Part shown: piece after piece, positions 20,627-33,229 of the stretch
How positions within the stretch are numbered: position 1 is the first letter of the stretch
Layout: each line of letters starts with the position of its first letter
DNA from: Zanthoxylum bungeanum
Taxonomy: Eukaryota; Streptophyta; Magnoliopsida; Sapindales; Rutaceae
Assembly: GCA_019454045.1 (NCBI GenBank)
Contig: SKCR01049639.1
Location: 62,001-126,000 of the forward strand
Reading direction: 5' to 3'
Length of the DNA: 64,000 nt
Notes under the pieces: generated by a model
The model's database searches: none
Told to the model about the DNA's origin: nothing
Seen by the model: the letters and a program-made list of their open reading frames with translations, nothing else
Made by a program: the position numbers and the translations under genes

Positions 20627-20646
20627 ATTTGGAGCCCACCGTGGGG
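20627..20646 (+). other. Primer binding site of the Tat-type element
   Basis: ATTTGGAGCCCACCGTGGGG directly follows the LTR. It is one change from TTTGGCGCCCACCGTGGGG found in the related element at 50504, a site type reported for Tat/Ogre elements and attributed to tRNA-Arg. Confidence 0.75.
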
Positions 20647-20704
20647 CCTTAGCGATTTATAGCAAAAATCTCTTAGTCTATGATTCCTTTCAACATAACT
20701 AATC

Positions 20705-22356
20705 ATGGCTTATAGCAACGAACATACACCAGACCTTGTGGCTGCACACTTGGCCATACTCTAAGAACGGTTGAGAGCCTTAGAAAAGGAGAACTTGGCC
20801 ATGCGAAGCTCCAACACAACCCTTCAGAAGCAATTAGAGCAAATCTCTTCAACCTCCCAACAACGTGATACTCCAGACCACCCCACCGATCCTACAATCC
20901 CAATCAACCTTTTAGAGGCATTCAATGATGTAGCAAATGATGATCCGTCTCCAAATCTCCACCCCCGAAACCTTCAAAGAAATCAACTTATTTCTCCAGT
21001 CGACCAAGCATAACAAGTCACATCCACCACGCGCAAAGAAATGCTGGAGTTCAAGGAAGTAATTTTGTCGAGCCTACCCGGTATAGGCTATCAGTATGGA
21101 AAAATTGAGCTGGCACAATTTCAGACACCCCATTCTTGGAGATCATCACTTTCATCGAGCTGCCAAGGAAATTCAGTCCCCCAGACATGAAATTATATGA
21201 TGGATCAACAGACCCAGACGACCATGTTGTCCCTTACAAATATAAAATGATGTCAATGGGTCTGTGTCGACACCAATGAGAGGCTGGAATATGCAGAGGA
21301 TTTGGAGAAATATTGGCGGGCCCAGCCCTCAATTGGTTAATCAATCGCCCATATCGATCTATTGAGTCATACCAAGAGTTGGCAGATAAATTTGTGGAGC
21401 ATTTTGCGAGCTCTTGTAAGCTTGAGAAAACCACAGATGACCTTAATACAATCCAGCAGCGAAAATGAGAATCCTTGCGAAGCTATGTGGCCCGTTTCAA
21501 CAAAGAAAATATATCTATTTCGGATCTCCATCAGCCTACCGTAGTGGAAGCCTTCAGGAATGGTTTGCTCGCAGATAGTGGACTCTACAAGAAGCTAACA
21601 AAATTTAGATGCCACACTATAGATCAGGCCATGGCTCAAGCCCAAATCGAAATCAGATGGGAGGAAGACAAGAGGAATAAGAAGGGAGAAAGTTCTTCAA
21701 ACCTACGTAATGATAGAGTACAAAATATTCCAAAGAGACATAAAAAAATTTACAAGAAAAGCATCCCAGCTAGCAGATAAGAGGACCTATCAGAGGAGGA
21801 AGCATCGCCCTCTTAACCGGGATTTCAACCGCTGACACTTACCTTATAGGGTCTAAGACATGGCGTCTACTAACAGACCAAGGCTCACACACTACAATTT
21901 CACTGTTTCCCCAGGAAATTGGTCACAGTCCTTAAAAAGATTGGGAATGAAGTAAGATGGCCCCCACGTTCCAGGGACGGTACTATCAGGAAAGACACCA
22001 GTAGATGGTGTGAGTTTCATCGAGACTATGGCTATATGATAGCTGATTGTGTGGCTATGAGATTGGAAGTCTTGGAACTACTAAATAAGGGATACTTGAA
22101 AGACTTAATCACAGAGAATGGTATGCTGGCCCGAAGAGACGAAAATGACGAAAGAAGAGAAGACCCCCCACCACCACCAATAAATAATATGGTTAATTTT
22201 ACTTTAAGCGGATCCAAAGTCAGTGGTGTCTCTTACTCGACCGCCAAACGACCTTCAAGAGCAGCAGTATCGGTCATTCTCTATTCTACAATGTCAATAG
22301 AATGGATGTTCACCAACCTGACCATAGAATTTCCAGACGACAGCAGCTATAGTTAG
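20705..22356 (+). pseudogene. gag of the Tat-type element, with in-frame stops
   Basis: The start MAYSNEHTPDL (20705) leads into a coiled-coil-like stretch ERLRALEKENL. A frame change before 21145 brings in the gag core: LYDGSTDPDDHV, GPALNWLINRPY, ELADKFVEHFASS and YVARFNKENISI (about 21187-21520). A CCHC-like region CEFHRDYGYMIADC (22010-22060) follows. TGA or TAA codons interrupt at Arg, Gln or Trp positions (for example near 21279 and 21466), while the reading frame itself stays conserved. Confidence 0.82.
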
Positions 22357-22389
22357 ATGAACCCACATCACGATGCTCTGGTGATCTCC

Positions 22390-25300
22390 TTGTAGGTCGC
22401 ATATTTCATGATCAAGCGTGTCCTGGTTGATATAGGATCCTCAGCTAATATCATCTTCACCACTACTCTTTCGGACATGGGGGTCGAATTAGAAAAGATC
22501 AACCAACGGTCGACTTTGCTGATAGGATTCAGTGGTGAACAAAAGTTTATTATAGGAGAAATATATCTTCCAATCTATGCCGGATGAGTCATTAAAATGA
22601 CTACGTTCTTGGTCTTGGACTGTTCCTCAGCCTACAACGTATTTGTTAGCCGTCCTTGGATTCATGAAATGAGGACAGTCTTATCCACCTATCATCAAGT
22701 ATTAAAGTTCCCTACCAAGTGGGGGATCTAAGAAATGAAAGGGGACATGTTCATCTCTAGAAGTTGTTATCAGAGGACTTTAAAAATAAAACCTCAGTCT
22801 GCGTAGCAATTACAGGAAGGATCTCGTACTACTGAGCCGAATCCACCAATCATTGAAGAACTTGACGAGGTCCAGATTCATCCTCAACACGCTGATCATA
22901 AAGCTTAAATTGGGGCTAATCTAGAACCCAGGCTACGTGTTGATTTAATAAACTTCCTAAAGGAGCGACGCGATTGCTTCCCATGGTCACACAAGGATAT
23001 GATTGGGATAGATCCTGAGTTAATTACCCATGAACTTCACGTGGACCCAGACTACCCTCCTATGAGGCAAAAGAGAAGAAAGTTTGCTCCAGAAAGAAAT
23101 CAAATCATCGACGAGGAGGTTCAAAATCTATTATAAAATGGAGCCATCAAAGAAGTCCAATATCAATAGTGGCTTGCAAACGTCGTTGTGGTCCGAAAGA
23201 AAAATAGAAAATGAAGAGTATGTATCGACTTCACAGACTTGAACAAGGCATACCCAAAAGATTCATCCCCTCTGCCCCATATTGATTCAATGGTGGATGC
23301 TACAGTAGGGCACTAATTGTTGAGCTTTATGGACACATATTTAGGCTACAATCAGATCTTCATGCACCAGAACGATCAGGAGAAAATCGCCTTTGTCACC
23401 AACAGAGGCATTTATTGCTACAAGGTGATTCCATTCAGACTCAAAAATGCTGGAGCCACGTATAAATGTCTTGTCAATAAAATATTCTCTCATCAGATTG
23501 GGAAAACGATGAAGGTCTACATGGACGACATGTTGGTAAAATCATTATAAGCCGAACAACATCTGGCCCACATGGGACAGGCATTCGACACAATGAGAAA
23601 ATATGGTATAAAGTTGAACCCTACAAAATACGCATTCGGAGTTACTTCGGGCAAGTTTCTTGGCTACATGGTCACTCGATAAGGGATAGAAGCCAATCCT
23701 GATCAGATTAAATCCATCATTAATATCCCCTCTCCCACCAGCCCGAAAGACATCATACAACTTGCAGGGAGGATTGAAGCTCTGAACAAGTTCATCTCCA
23801 AGTCTACAGATAAAAGTTTTTTATTATTCTTGGTCCTTAAGAAAGTAAATAACTTTGAATGGACTTCAGCCTGCGAGGATGCTTTGAAAGAACCCAAAAA
23901 GTACTTAACAACTCTACCAGTCCTTTCGAAGCCAGTCAACGGTGAGAGGCTTTTTCTCTATTTGGGAGTTTCAAAACAAGCTGTCAGTGCAGTCTTAATT
24001 AGAGAATAAAAAGTGATACAACTTCTAGTCTACTACGTGAGTAAAGCTCTACTTGACGCAGAGACCTGTTATACCCATATGGAAAAGTTGGTGCTTGCTT
24101 TGATTACAGCGACTCAGAAGCTACGACCCTACTTTCAAGGACATCCAATCACAGCCTACACATCCTATCCCATGAGAAGTATACTTTATAGACCCGAACT
24201 CTCATGAAGACTGGTGAAATGGGCAGTGGAGCTTGGAGAGCATGAAATTTCTTATCAACCACGGACTACTATCAAGTCTCAGGCTCTTGCAGACTTTGTA
24301 GTCGACTTCAGCCCTAGCCTGTAAGTCCATGCTGAATTAGAAATTCAATGTGTCCAGTCGATAACCACTTGAAAACTCACAGTCGACGGGTTCAGCAACA
24401 AGCGAGGCTGTGAATTGGTAATTGTAATCACTACACTCGCAGGCGACATACTACAACAAGCAGTCAAATACAGTTTCAAGGTCACCAATAATGAGGCCGA
24501 ATATGAGGCTCTGATAGTTGGTATAACATTGGAAAAATATATGGGGGCAAAGAAGATAGAAATCAAGTCAGACTTATAACTTGTTGTCAACCAACTCTAA
24601 GGAACATACCAAACAAGGGATTCTCAAATGGATTCTTACTTGCAAAAGGTAAAAGAACTCCAGGAGACTTTCGAAGACCTAACCATTTCACAAGTATAGG
24701 ATTGAAAACACTCAGGTAGACTCTTTGGCCACCCTTGGCTCGACAATACAAGGGGAAAACCCTCAGTCTGTCCCGGTGATATATTTGTAGTGGCCAGCCA
24801 TCTGGAAGAAAGAAACAAATAAAGTCGCTTTAATCACTCCGAGCGACTTATGGATGGCCCCTTTAATAAAATACTTGCAAGAAGGCATCCTCCCAGAAGA
24901 TAAAACTGAAGCCTAGAAAGTTCAACGAAAGGTTGCAAGGTTCATTCTCTAAGATGGTCAACTTATGAGAAGATATTTCTCAGGACCCTACCTAAGATGC
25001 CTTACCCTCGAAGAAGCCCAATGTGTATTGGCTAAACTACATGAAAGGGAATGTGGAAATCACTATGGTGGGAGGAGCTTGTCATGTCGAGCCCATATGA
25101 CAGGGTATTATTAGCCTACCATGTGAGCCGATTCTACAGACTTCGCCCGTAAATATGAGAAATGTCAAAGATTTACCCTAGTCTCACACCTACCACCATA
25201 GCGACTCAACCCCATTCTTTCTCTTTGGCCATTCATGAAGTGGGGAATGGATATTATAGGAAAACTCCCAACCGCCCCAAGACAATGAGTCTACATGCCT

Positions 25301-26098
25301 GCACTTACAGATTACTACTCCAGATGGATTAAAGCATAAGCTTTCGTCAAGATACGAGACTGCGAAGTGCAAACTTTTGTTTGGAAAAACATCTTATGTC
25401 GATTTGGCTACCAAAAGAGATTTTGACTGACAATGATTCTCAATTCATCAGCCACCGTTTCCAAGACTTTTGCAAGAATTGGGGAATCAAACTAAGCTTT
25501 TTAACCCCACGATTCCCACAATCCAATGGTCAATCCGAGTCTTCCAACAAAATGATTATGAACACGATGAAGAAAATATTGGAGAAAGCAAAAAGAGCTT
25601 GGGCTAATGAATTTCCAAGAGTCTTGTGGTCCTACAGAACAACCGCCCAATCATCAACTAGAGAAACCCCATTCTCACTGGAGTTTGGGTCTGAAGTAGT
25701 CATTCTAGCCGAGGGAAATATCCCATCCCTACATTACCAATGGCTCAAGGAAGATTCGAATCGACAACTCATGAATCATATCCTTGATACAATTGATGAA
25801 CTGCGAGAACATGCCTCCATACGACTTGCAGCCCATCAACAAAGAATGGCCAAAAACTTCAACAAAAATGTCAGGTGCAGAATATTCAAAGAAGAAGATT
25901 GGGTCCTACGTAAGGTTTTCCAAAACACTAAAGAAATTGGTGATGGAAAGCTTGGGCCAACCTGGAAAGGCCCATACATCATCACAAAGGTCATTGGACA
26001 AGGAGCCTACAAGTTGAGTACTACGGATGGAAGACCCATTCAAAATAGTTGGAACATGTTTCATCTCAAGCACTTATACCAACAATGTCGACACACTT
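22390..26098 (+). pseudogene. pol of the Tat-type element: protease, reverse transcriptase, RNase H, integrase
   Basis: Domains in order are: protease (VDIGSSANIIF near 22430, TTFLVLDCSSAYNVF), then reverse transcriptase with VCIDFTDLNKAYPKD (23220) and the catalytic YMDDMLVKS (23518). RNase H carries LLVYYVSKALLDAE and TVDGFSNKRG. Integrase has HERECGNHYGG and CQRF zinc ligands (25040-25175), WGMDIIGKL, LTDNDSQF and NGQSESSNK. It ends with GPTWKGPYIITKV and FHLKHLY before a stop at 26098. About twenty in-frame stops occur but only two obvious frameshifts (near 24690 and 25409). The stops fall mostly at codons that one C-to-T or G-to-A change would make from Gln, Arg or Trp. RT before integrase defines Ty3/gypsy. 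Confidence 0.88.
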
Positions 26099-26864
26099 AA
26101 TCATAATATAGCCACTCGACAAGTGACTATATTTTGATTAGGGGACAAAGATCATGCTACCTATAACTTTTGCATGGTTCTCCAAATGTTTATCAACTTT
26201 TGCACGGTTCACTAAATATTTATCTTTCAAAAGTTGATACGATATTCAAGGAAATGAGGTTGAATAAAAAGACATTTTCATTCCGCAATCTCCATCTTTA
26301 GTACAAAAAGTTACAAGTACAAACTGATAATAAAAAAGGCATTCAAATTATAAGAAGAAGATGACTTAATCTTCTGGAACTTCATGAGCCTTGCCTTCGT
26401 CGAGAGAGTCGCCAGCAGTAGAGACATTTTGAGTTTCGATAGCAAAAGCTACTTCGGTCTCCAACATCTAAGTTTCCTTTGGACCCGACCCATCGCCAAT
26501 CTCATCCACGTTCTCTTCAACGACCTTAGAAGGTTCCTCCGACGCTATTTATCCCTCTTCTACAACAACCTTGTCCTCAGCATCAGCAAGTCCTTCGAGA
26601 TCCTCATATTCTTCATCCAACAAGGGAAGCCAAGCCTCGCACCTTTCATGCTCTTTAATCCACTTCTCGAGGGTCCACTTATTATATTCCCCCTCCAAAA
26701 ATTGGTTCATCAGTTTACTTCTCTCGATAAGCATGGCTTCAAAGCAGACCCCTTCCAATCTCTCCACAAGCTCTTCATTTTCCTTCGTCAAGGATTCCAC
26801 AATCTCATTGTAAGCTTTGATCTCAGTCCCAAACATTTCCCTCTCCACTTTCAATGTCGCTTGG

Positions 26865-28955
26865 TGATGAGCGGAAAATATATCAATATTTACCGCCCCT
26901 TTTACTTAATAATTTGTTTAGTTTCTCGGGTTTGATGAATGTTTTGATGTGTTTTAGTTTATTTTGCAGATAAAATAATATTGGGACACAATGAAATCAT
27001 TTAGGACGAAATGTGGGTCAAATAAGGGCAAAAATTGGACTTGACATATTAATTTTGGAGATTTGAAACTTGAAAGGGCGTTTTAACGAAGAGCAGTTTT
27101 GGAAATTCCAGTTTTACGTATCTGTCGTATTTTGGGCATAACGTTTTACTCCGATATCGGATTGAGACGATTCAAGTTCCATATTAAATAAGACTTAAAT
27201 ATCTACAACTTTGAAAGATAAAATAATTTCTAATTCTGAAGATTTCATGCCCGAAATTGATGAACCATCCAGAAGTATGTTGTGTGTAATTATTAAAGTC
27301 ATTTTCAATCATTTTCAAAGCAAAAAATAAATTAAGAAATAAATAATAAAAATTATCAAATCACCACCAAACATGATAAGCAATTAGTGGAGCAATTAAT
27401 AATGGATTTGGTGGAGCAATTAGTGGAGCAATTAATAATGGATTTGGTGGATGATTTGATAGAGGCAAAATTTTGCCTATAAATACCAAGCCATTTCATT
27501 TGTAAATTCATACTTTCTTCTAAGGAATTCCTTAAGAATACTAAGAAGATTGTATCTTGTTTGTTTATTTACAGCTTTCAGTAATTAATTTCCGCTTTCA
27601 CACTTTCTTTTCTTTACTTTTCAGTTTTTAATTTCCGCAATTTACTTTTACGCACAGTACTTTTCTTTCTTTAATTTTCAGTTTTTACTTTCAGTAATGA
27701 GGAGGTAACTCCCCTTTGCTGGGGTAAAAGGTAAAACTTTTATTACTAATATTTAGATTAATCTCCCTTAATTATAATATATAAACTAGTTAAAACCTGA
27801 CTTAACGATGATACCGCCATATTGGTCGGTTGGTAATTATTTAAATTGGTTTTAACCTGACTAAAATGGATACCGTCTGATTGGTCGGTTGGTAATTAAT
27901 TATTAATTTGACTTAATCTGGATATCGCCTATATGGCTGGTTGGTAATTATCATGCAAAGTTAATATATTATATTAAGAGAGATATCTAAAATAGAAGTA
28001 ATAAAAGTGGATCATTTTACCTCAGCATTTTCTTTTATTGTACTTTTACTTTATTTACTTTTCAGCAATTACTTTCAGCATTTAATTTTCAGTAATTTAC
28101 TTTCAACAATTTACTTTCAGCATTTACTTTCAGTAATTTACTTTCAGCATTTACTTTCAGCATTTAATTTTCAGTATTTAATTTCAGCATTTACTTTCCG
28201 TCATTTACTTTTCAGCAATTTACTTTTCAGCAATTTACTTTATGTCTTTATTTATTTAAGTTTTTACTAGCCCTAGTTATGTGTCGTAACTAAGTTAGTT
28301 ATATGGGGTTGTGATGAATTCTAATATCACCGGTTTATAAGAGGTTATTTTATAGTTTGGGTAATTTAAAGGTTTACTTATTAAGTCTTAAGCTTAATGC
28401 GTCTTGTTAATTAGCCACTAATAAGATTGATCTGGTAAATCTAAAATAAACTTGACAAAGGAATTTTAGGTTTCAGCCTTAGACTTAATACCCACGATCT
28501 TCCTTGAGGATAGATAACCCTTTAATATATTTCCTTACAGGATAGACATATATCTGTCGGGCGGGGGTAGCCATAATTGGAACTTAAACTTAATGAATCC
28601 AGGTAATTTGGTTGACATAGACATATGGTTCAATTGGGTTATACTGGGTATTTGCGTCTGACCATCGACAGAGGCTTTCGCATAATTTAGTGTTCCAGGT
28701 TAGTAAACCGATATATTACACAAAAATGAAATAACCACTTCATCTTTAAAATGATATTGGAAGATTCACAACCCTATATAGTTTCCTAATATTGAATTTT
28801 CTTAAACCTACTTTCGCACAATTTTATTTATTTTTTTTTAAATTCAAAATCATCACCATTTCAAATTAATCAATCAATCAATCTGTTCGATACTTTTTAT
28901 ACTACTTGAACGATACGTGCGCTTGCGTTATACGCGTGTGATTACGTACCGGTCA
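26865..28955 (+). mobile_element. Solo LTR of an Athila-type element (2091 bp)
   Basis: Begins TGATGAGCGGAAAATATATC and ends CGTACCGGTCA, with CTTGG duplicated at 26860-26864 and 28956-28960. No primer site or internal sequence is present, so the element was reduced by LTR recombination. It shares long segments with the LTR at 5190-7310. It carries three blocks of GGTCGGTTGGTAATTA type (27815-27945) and a run of about fifteen short TTTACTTTCAGCA-like units (27580-28240). Confidence 0.92.
27580..28245 (+). repeat. Degenerate short tandem repeats of TTTACTTTCAGCA type
   Basis: About fifteen copies of a 13-16-bp unit (ACTTTTCAG(C/T)AATTT and variants) occur in two clusters, 27580-27700 and 28010-28240, inside the solo LTR. 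The frame through them is an effect of the repeat. Confidence 0.7.
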
Positions 28956-30568
28956 CTTGGGTGGCCTTCAGTTTCTTCTCCACCTTCTCAACTCTTATTG
29001 CCTCCCTTTCTGAAGCTTTCATTCATGCATTCAACTCGGCATCCTATTTTCTCACTGCCGTGTTGGACTTCTCCAACTCTCTCATTCGCCTTTGGCTCGA
29101 ATCAACATATTCTTGCATGAAGAGGGCATATTCCATAGTCTGAAAATATTGTGTTATTTCACATTAGATTAAAAGGAAAACAAAAGAAAGGAGAACTTAA
29201 GAAACCTTACCTTATAACTCAATGTCGTGACCTTTTTGCTTGTCTCCGTTGGACCCAATTCAGTCAGCCTGTGTTCATCTTCTTTAAGAATGAGTCATTT
29301 GATGAACTTTGAGAGGCTGGAAGGGTATGAAATTATAGTTGACCCTTGTGGAATTTTCACTATCACATTCTTCTGGTCCTCCTCTACCTCTACAGCCTTC
29401 ATCTTCTTAGAAGCAACAGCTTTCCCAGTCTCAGTCGAAGCAACTTCCTTCGGTTTTGGTACCTCAACCTCTGTAGCTTCTGGCTCATTTCCCTTGGCTT
29501 TTTCGCTCTTTCTTTTGTTCTTCATTTCTTAAAATGAAGGCACATTGAATCGACCCGACATGATATCAACTGCACACAAAAGCTCTTCAAGTGTTAGTGG
29601 CTTTAAAAATAGTGACCCCCCAAATGTCAGTTGCCACGACCAAGTAGCTAAGATCACAACCAATATCTATTTACAAGGGGCCAAAGAGATACCTTATGAA
29701 TCGAAAACTTCCTTCCACAGTGGAGTTGATCTCAACCTCTTCTCCTCCAAAATGACTCTCCAATTTCCATCTGGAGCATGTAAGCCGATGATGAATTTGG
29801 TGTTGGAGACCACTCGACTAGTAGTATTGAATAACCCATTACGAAGAAGACCTACAGGAATAGAAAAACATGAGTTTCAGTCATACAAAGTATAGAAGGA
29901 GAAATGAGGTAGAAAATACTCACTCGACGAATTCCAGTGTTTAGGGATTTGGCCATCTCCAGCCAACCCAAAAACACCCTCTCTCTTTACAATGAAATAA
30001 TATTTATGCCAATCTCCTCTATCATTCGATGGGAGCCTCAGGACTAAGTGTTCATTCTTTTGGCGAAGATACAAAGTGTACCTCATCTTTTTGGTCAAAT
30101 GCTCCTTTAAGTAATAGGTATACCAAAAAATCCCTCACTCCAAACTCCACTCCCAGCTCAAAGACACACACTCAATCGACATCAGAATCCTCTATGTGTT
30201 TGGCATTAACTGGGATGGGGCTAACTCGTAATGGTTCAAAACTTCCTATACTAACTTGGGTATAGGGAACCTGAACCCATCAGCAAAAAGGCGCTCATAA
30301 AACCCTATCCACCCAGGAACTTTGTAATTTATCCTCTCAGTCGACATAGCTAATCTAACTTCTAAAGATTAGGGAAATCTATATTTCAACTTCATCTCCT
30401 TCATTGATCTTTCGGTCACACGACTGGCTGGGTTTTTAGTCAAGATATTTGTCAGTTCACTTGTGCTTGGGGTCGCACTCAACTCCCCAACAGTTAGTAA
30501 AGTCCGAAGGAGCGTCGCTTCAATTGGTATTCCTACCAGTGGTTCAGCTAATTTCAAAATCCCAGCCT

Positions 30569-32374
30569 TAGGGGTGAGCATCGGTTCCGGGTTTACCCAG
30601 AACCGATTGGAACCGGACCGAAAATCCGGGTTTGGAACCGGAACCGGTTGTAACCGGTCCGGTTCCGGTTCCAAATTTAAGGAACCGATTTTAACCGGTC
30701 CGGTTCCGGTTCCAGAATGATGGGAACAGGAACCGGACCATTTAACCGGAACCGGAACCGTATTTGAGACCTGTTCTAAATACCCGAATTAGGAACCAGT
30801 TTTGGACCCGTTTATTTAACCGAATTAGGATCCGGTTTTAGACCAGATTTTATACCCATTACACCATTGAAACGTCGTCGTTTTTTCTAATTATTAAAGT
30901 GACTAAAGACTTCCCCAACCCTAAATCTAAAACATTTCAGTATCTCTCTCATTCTCACTTCGGCGGCCAGCAACCAATACCAACCCTAGATCTGATCTTT
31001 TTCCTCTGACTTGATTCTATTCTGCACTCTGCAGTAGGTGCCAGGTACCCGCTCTTTTGCTTTTGTTGTTTCTTTCTTTTTCAACTTACTGTTTGTCGTT
31101 TGAGTGTTTGTTTTATGTTTTGAAATTGGTTTTGATTAATAGATTCGTTGTGAGTCTTGTGAAAATTATTTGTTTTTGTTTTAGGTTGGTTAAATCATTA
31201 GCAGATTTGAGAAGAAGGGTTCTCTATGAAGGGTAATTTTCAATCTTTAGTTCAAGTGTATGTTCTGTTAATTTTTGTTTGTATGGATTCAAATTATCGT
31301 ATAGAAAGTAGAAACACTCTACATGCTATTTTTTCGGCTACAATTTACTCAACAGCGAAATTTAGTTAAGATCTCATTTTCTGAATTTAGATTTGTTTGA
31401 GAATGATTGTTGTTGAATTTGTTTGAGTAAAGGTTTGAAGCTTATGACTGTGGATCGCCCTTTTGCTGAGAAGCATTATGAGGACTTGTCAGCCAAGCCT
31501 TCTTCGGTGCTCTAATTTTCACAAAATTCACAATATGTTCTCATGAGTCTGGCTTGCAAACCCATTTGTCTGGCTTTCAATTATAAGTGAGTCATTTCTT
31601 TACTATTGTAGTTCCTCATTTATGTATCAAAATGTATGTTGTTTGGCCTATTTCTTTGATTTCTTTTAATATGTTTATACTTTATATGCCTGCAGTTCAT
31701 CTAATATTGTTTTCTGATGTTCTGCACTTCTGCTATTGCTGCTGGCCTTGTTGTTGATATTTTCTATTGATAGGCTGCTAGCTGTTGGCCTGTTGCTGCT
31801 GCTTATTTGATGTTTTATGCTATTGTTGTATTCACAATTTATTGCAATATGAACAACCACTAATTTGTCAGGAATTTAAATTTCAGTTTTGTGTCTAAAT
31901 TTGTTTGATGTTCATGTTTTATGCTACTGCTTGTTTGTCCTATATAGAAACAAAAGAAAAACAAAACTACAAAAGCAAAGAAGAGAAAAGAATGGCAACA
32001 AAAACATGAAATTATAAGCAGGTTTTGGCTTGTGTTGTGTGTGAATATTTATATATACATACATGATATGAGATTAGTGTACGACTTGAGCAAGGGGTAT
32101 AGGCCGTATGGCACAGCTGCAACATTATGTTTACTGCATTTGCTTCTCTGTCTACTGCATTTGCAACATTATGTTTACTGCATTTATATCAACATTCAAA
32201 ATAGGGTAATTCGGAACCGGACCGGAACCGGACCGGAACCGAATTGGAACCGAATAATAGGGTACCCTATTTAATTGGGTAGGTTCCGGTTCCACTTAGT
32301 TAGGAACCGATTTTTTCCGGGTAGGTTCCGGTTCCATGCGGAACCGGAACCGAAACCTGTTTTGCTCTCCCCTA
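30569..32374. mobile_element. Non-autonomous hAT transposon (1806 bp)
   Basis: The 8-bp duplication CCCAGCCT lies at 30561-30568 and 32375-32382. Inverted ends read TAGGGGTGAGCA and, on the other strand, TAGGGGAGAGCA. Subterminal regions (30580-30850 and 32205-32360) are packed with GGAACCGG in both directions, which are likely transposase-binding repeats. The middle has no transposase frame; it looks like a 5' UTR and promoter-like segment followed by AT-rich DNA. It splits the antisense gene of the Tat element. Confidence 0.9.
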
Positions 32375-32487
32375 CCCAGCCTCACTAAGATCTCTATGCG
32401 ACCAATCAAAATAAGCCTCTTCCTCAGTCAACTCGATTGAGAATATTCTACTGGTGATTCAATATACCTCTTTTTTTTAGACATCAA

Positions 32488-33225
32488 GACTATCATGTGA
32501 TTCTTCACTCGATATTTTCCAAAATGACAAGCCTATAAATAATAAATCTCTAAAATTCCTACTCCCTAAAGATCAAACTAACCTAATCCTCAAACATAAC
32601 TCCAATAATCTCAATACAACCCTAATGATCAATCACATATTTTCAATAAGAAACAGTTTAAATCTAGGCTATGAATAATTGAAGATACTGAAGAACACGA
32701 GGAAGGGTATGAGGAGTACCTTAAAATTCAAGAGAGCTATTCCAACTTGCAAACAAGAGGATTTTTGAGCGAATGAAGCAAATGAGCCTCCAAGGTTCCC
32801 TTAGACCTCTCTCTCATTTTGGCGCTTCATTTTCCTGCCTAAAAGACGCCTCGTAACCCCCGCTATGCTACAATATTAATTGAGTGAAGGCCCAAAACTT
32901 TCAATGGCCCATTTAACCCAACTGAAGCCCAATCGATGAATAGAGTTAAGCGTAAGTGTTGTCTGGGAACATTCTGAATGATCAGTACAATTCATGCAAT
33001 AAATGAAGGTACTTCTTCTGAGAGGAACTGCATATGTTGCCTTCTAATCATCTCAGACGATGAAGAAACAACATATCATCTACTTACTAAGGAAGTTCAT
33101 CAACTACCGTCTCCAGTCGAAAGGTGTAAGGGTTCTCCACTTGACCACTAACCATGTTTGTGATTTCAGACATGCAGCCGTCCCATTTGACACTACAATA
33201 TGAACAAATCCCCTGGTTCTCTGAA
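32488..33225. other. 3' non-coding region of the Tat element upstream of the antisense gene
   Basis: Between the antisense start codon (32484) and the tandem array. It should contain the promoter of the antisense gene. No clear TATA box stands out. The 3' part carries the CCAGTCGAAAGG and ACGAATGGAGATTATCC motifs that open the array. Confidence 0.4.
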
Positions 33226-33229
33226 CAGA

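Larger units (their letters stand above)
26366..32484 (-). pseudogene. Antisense spliced gene of the Tat-type element (Transposase_28-like), interrupted twice
   Basis: On the minus strand the reading starts MSKKKRYIESP (32484) and continues through ELTEEEAYFDWSHRDLSEAG, LPSNDRGDWHKYYFIVKREG and a charged Glu/Lys-rich linker. A long coiled coil (MRELEKSN to CEAWLPLLDEEYED) and an acidic tail follow, with TAA at about 26366. The central part resembles the 'putative gypsy type transposon' (PF04195) proteins found antisense in Tat elements. Two introns with good sites are visible: 29923-29852 (GTGAGT to CTGTAG) and 29210-29140 (GTAAGG to TTTCAG). A hAT element (30569-32374) and a solo LTR (26865-28955) interrupt it; removing each with one target copy restores the frame. 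In-frame stops remain. Confidence 0.65.

Noticed and set aside
28007..28270. 87-codon hydrophobic ORF in the solo LTR
   Set aside because: Produced by the TTTACTTTCAGCA-type short repeats.
30369..30674. Minus-strand ORF crossing the hAT left end
   Set aside because: Its N-terminal part is the GGAACCGG repeat of the hAT element; only the C-terminal part (below 30568) belongs to the antisense gene.
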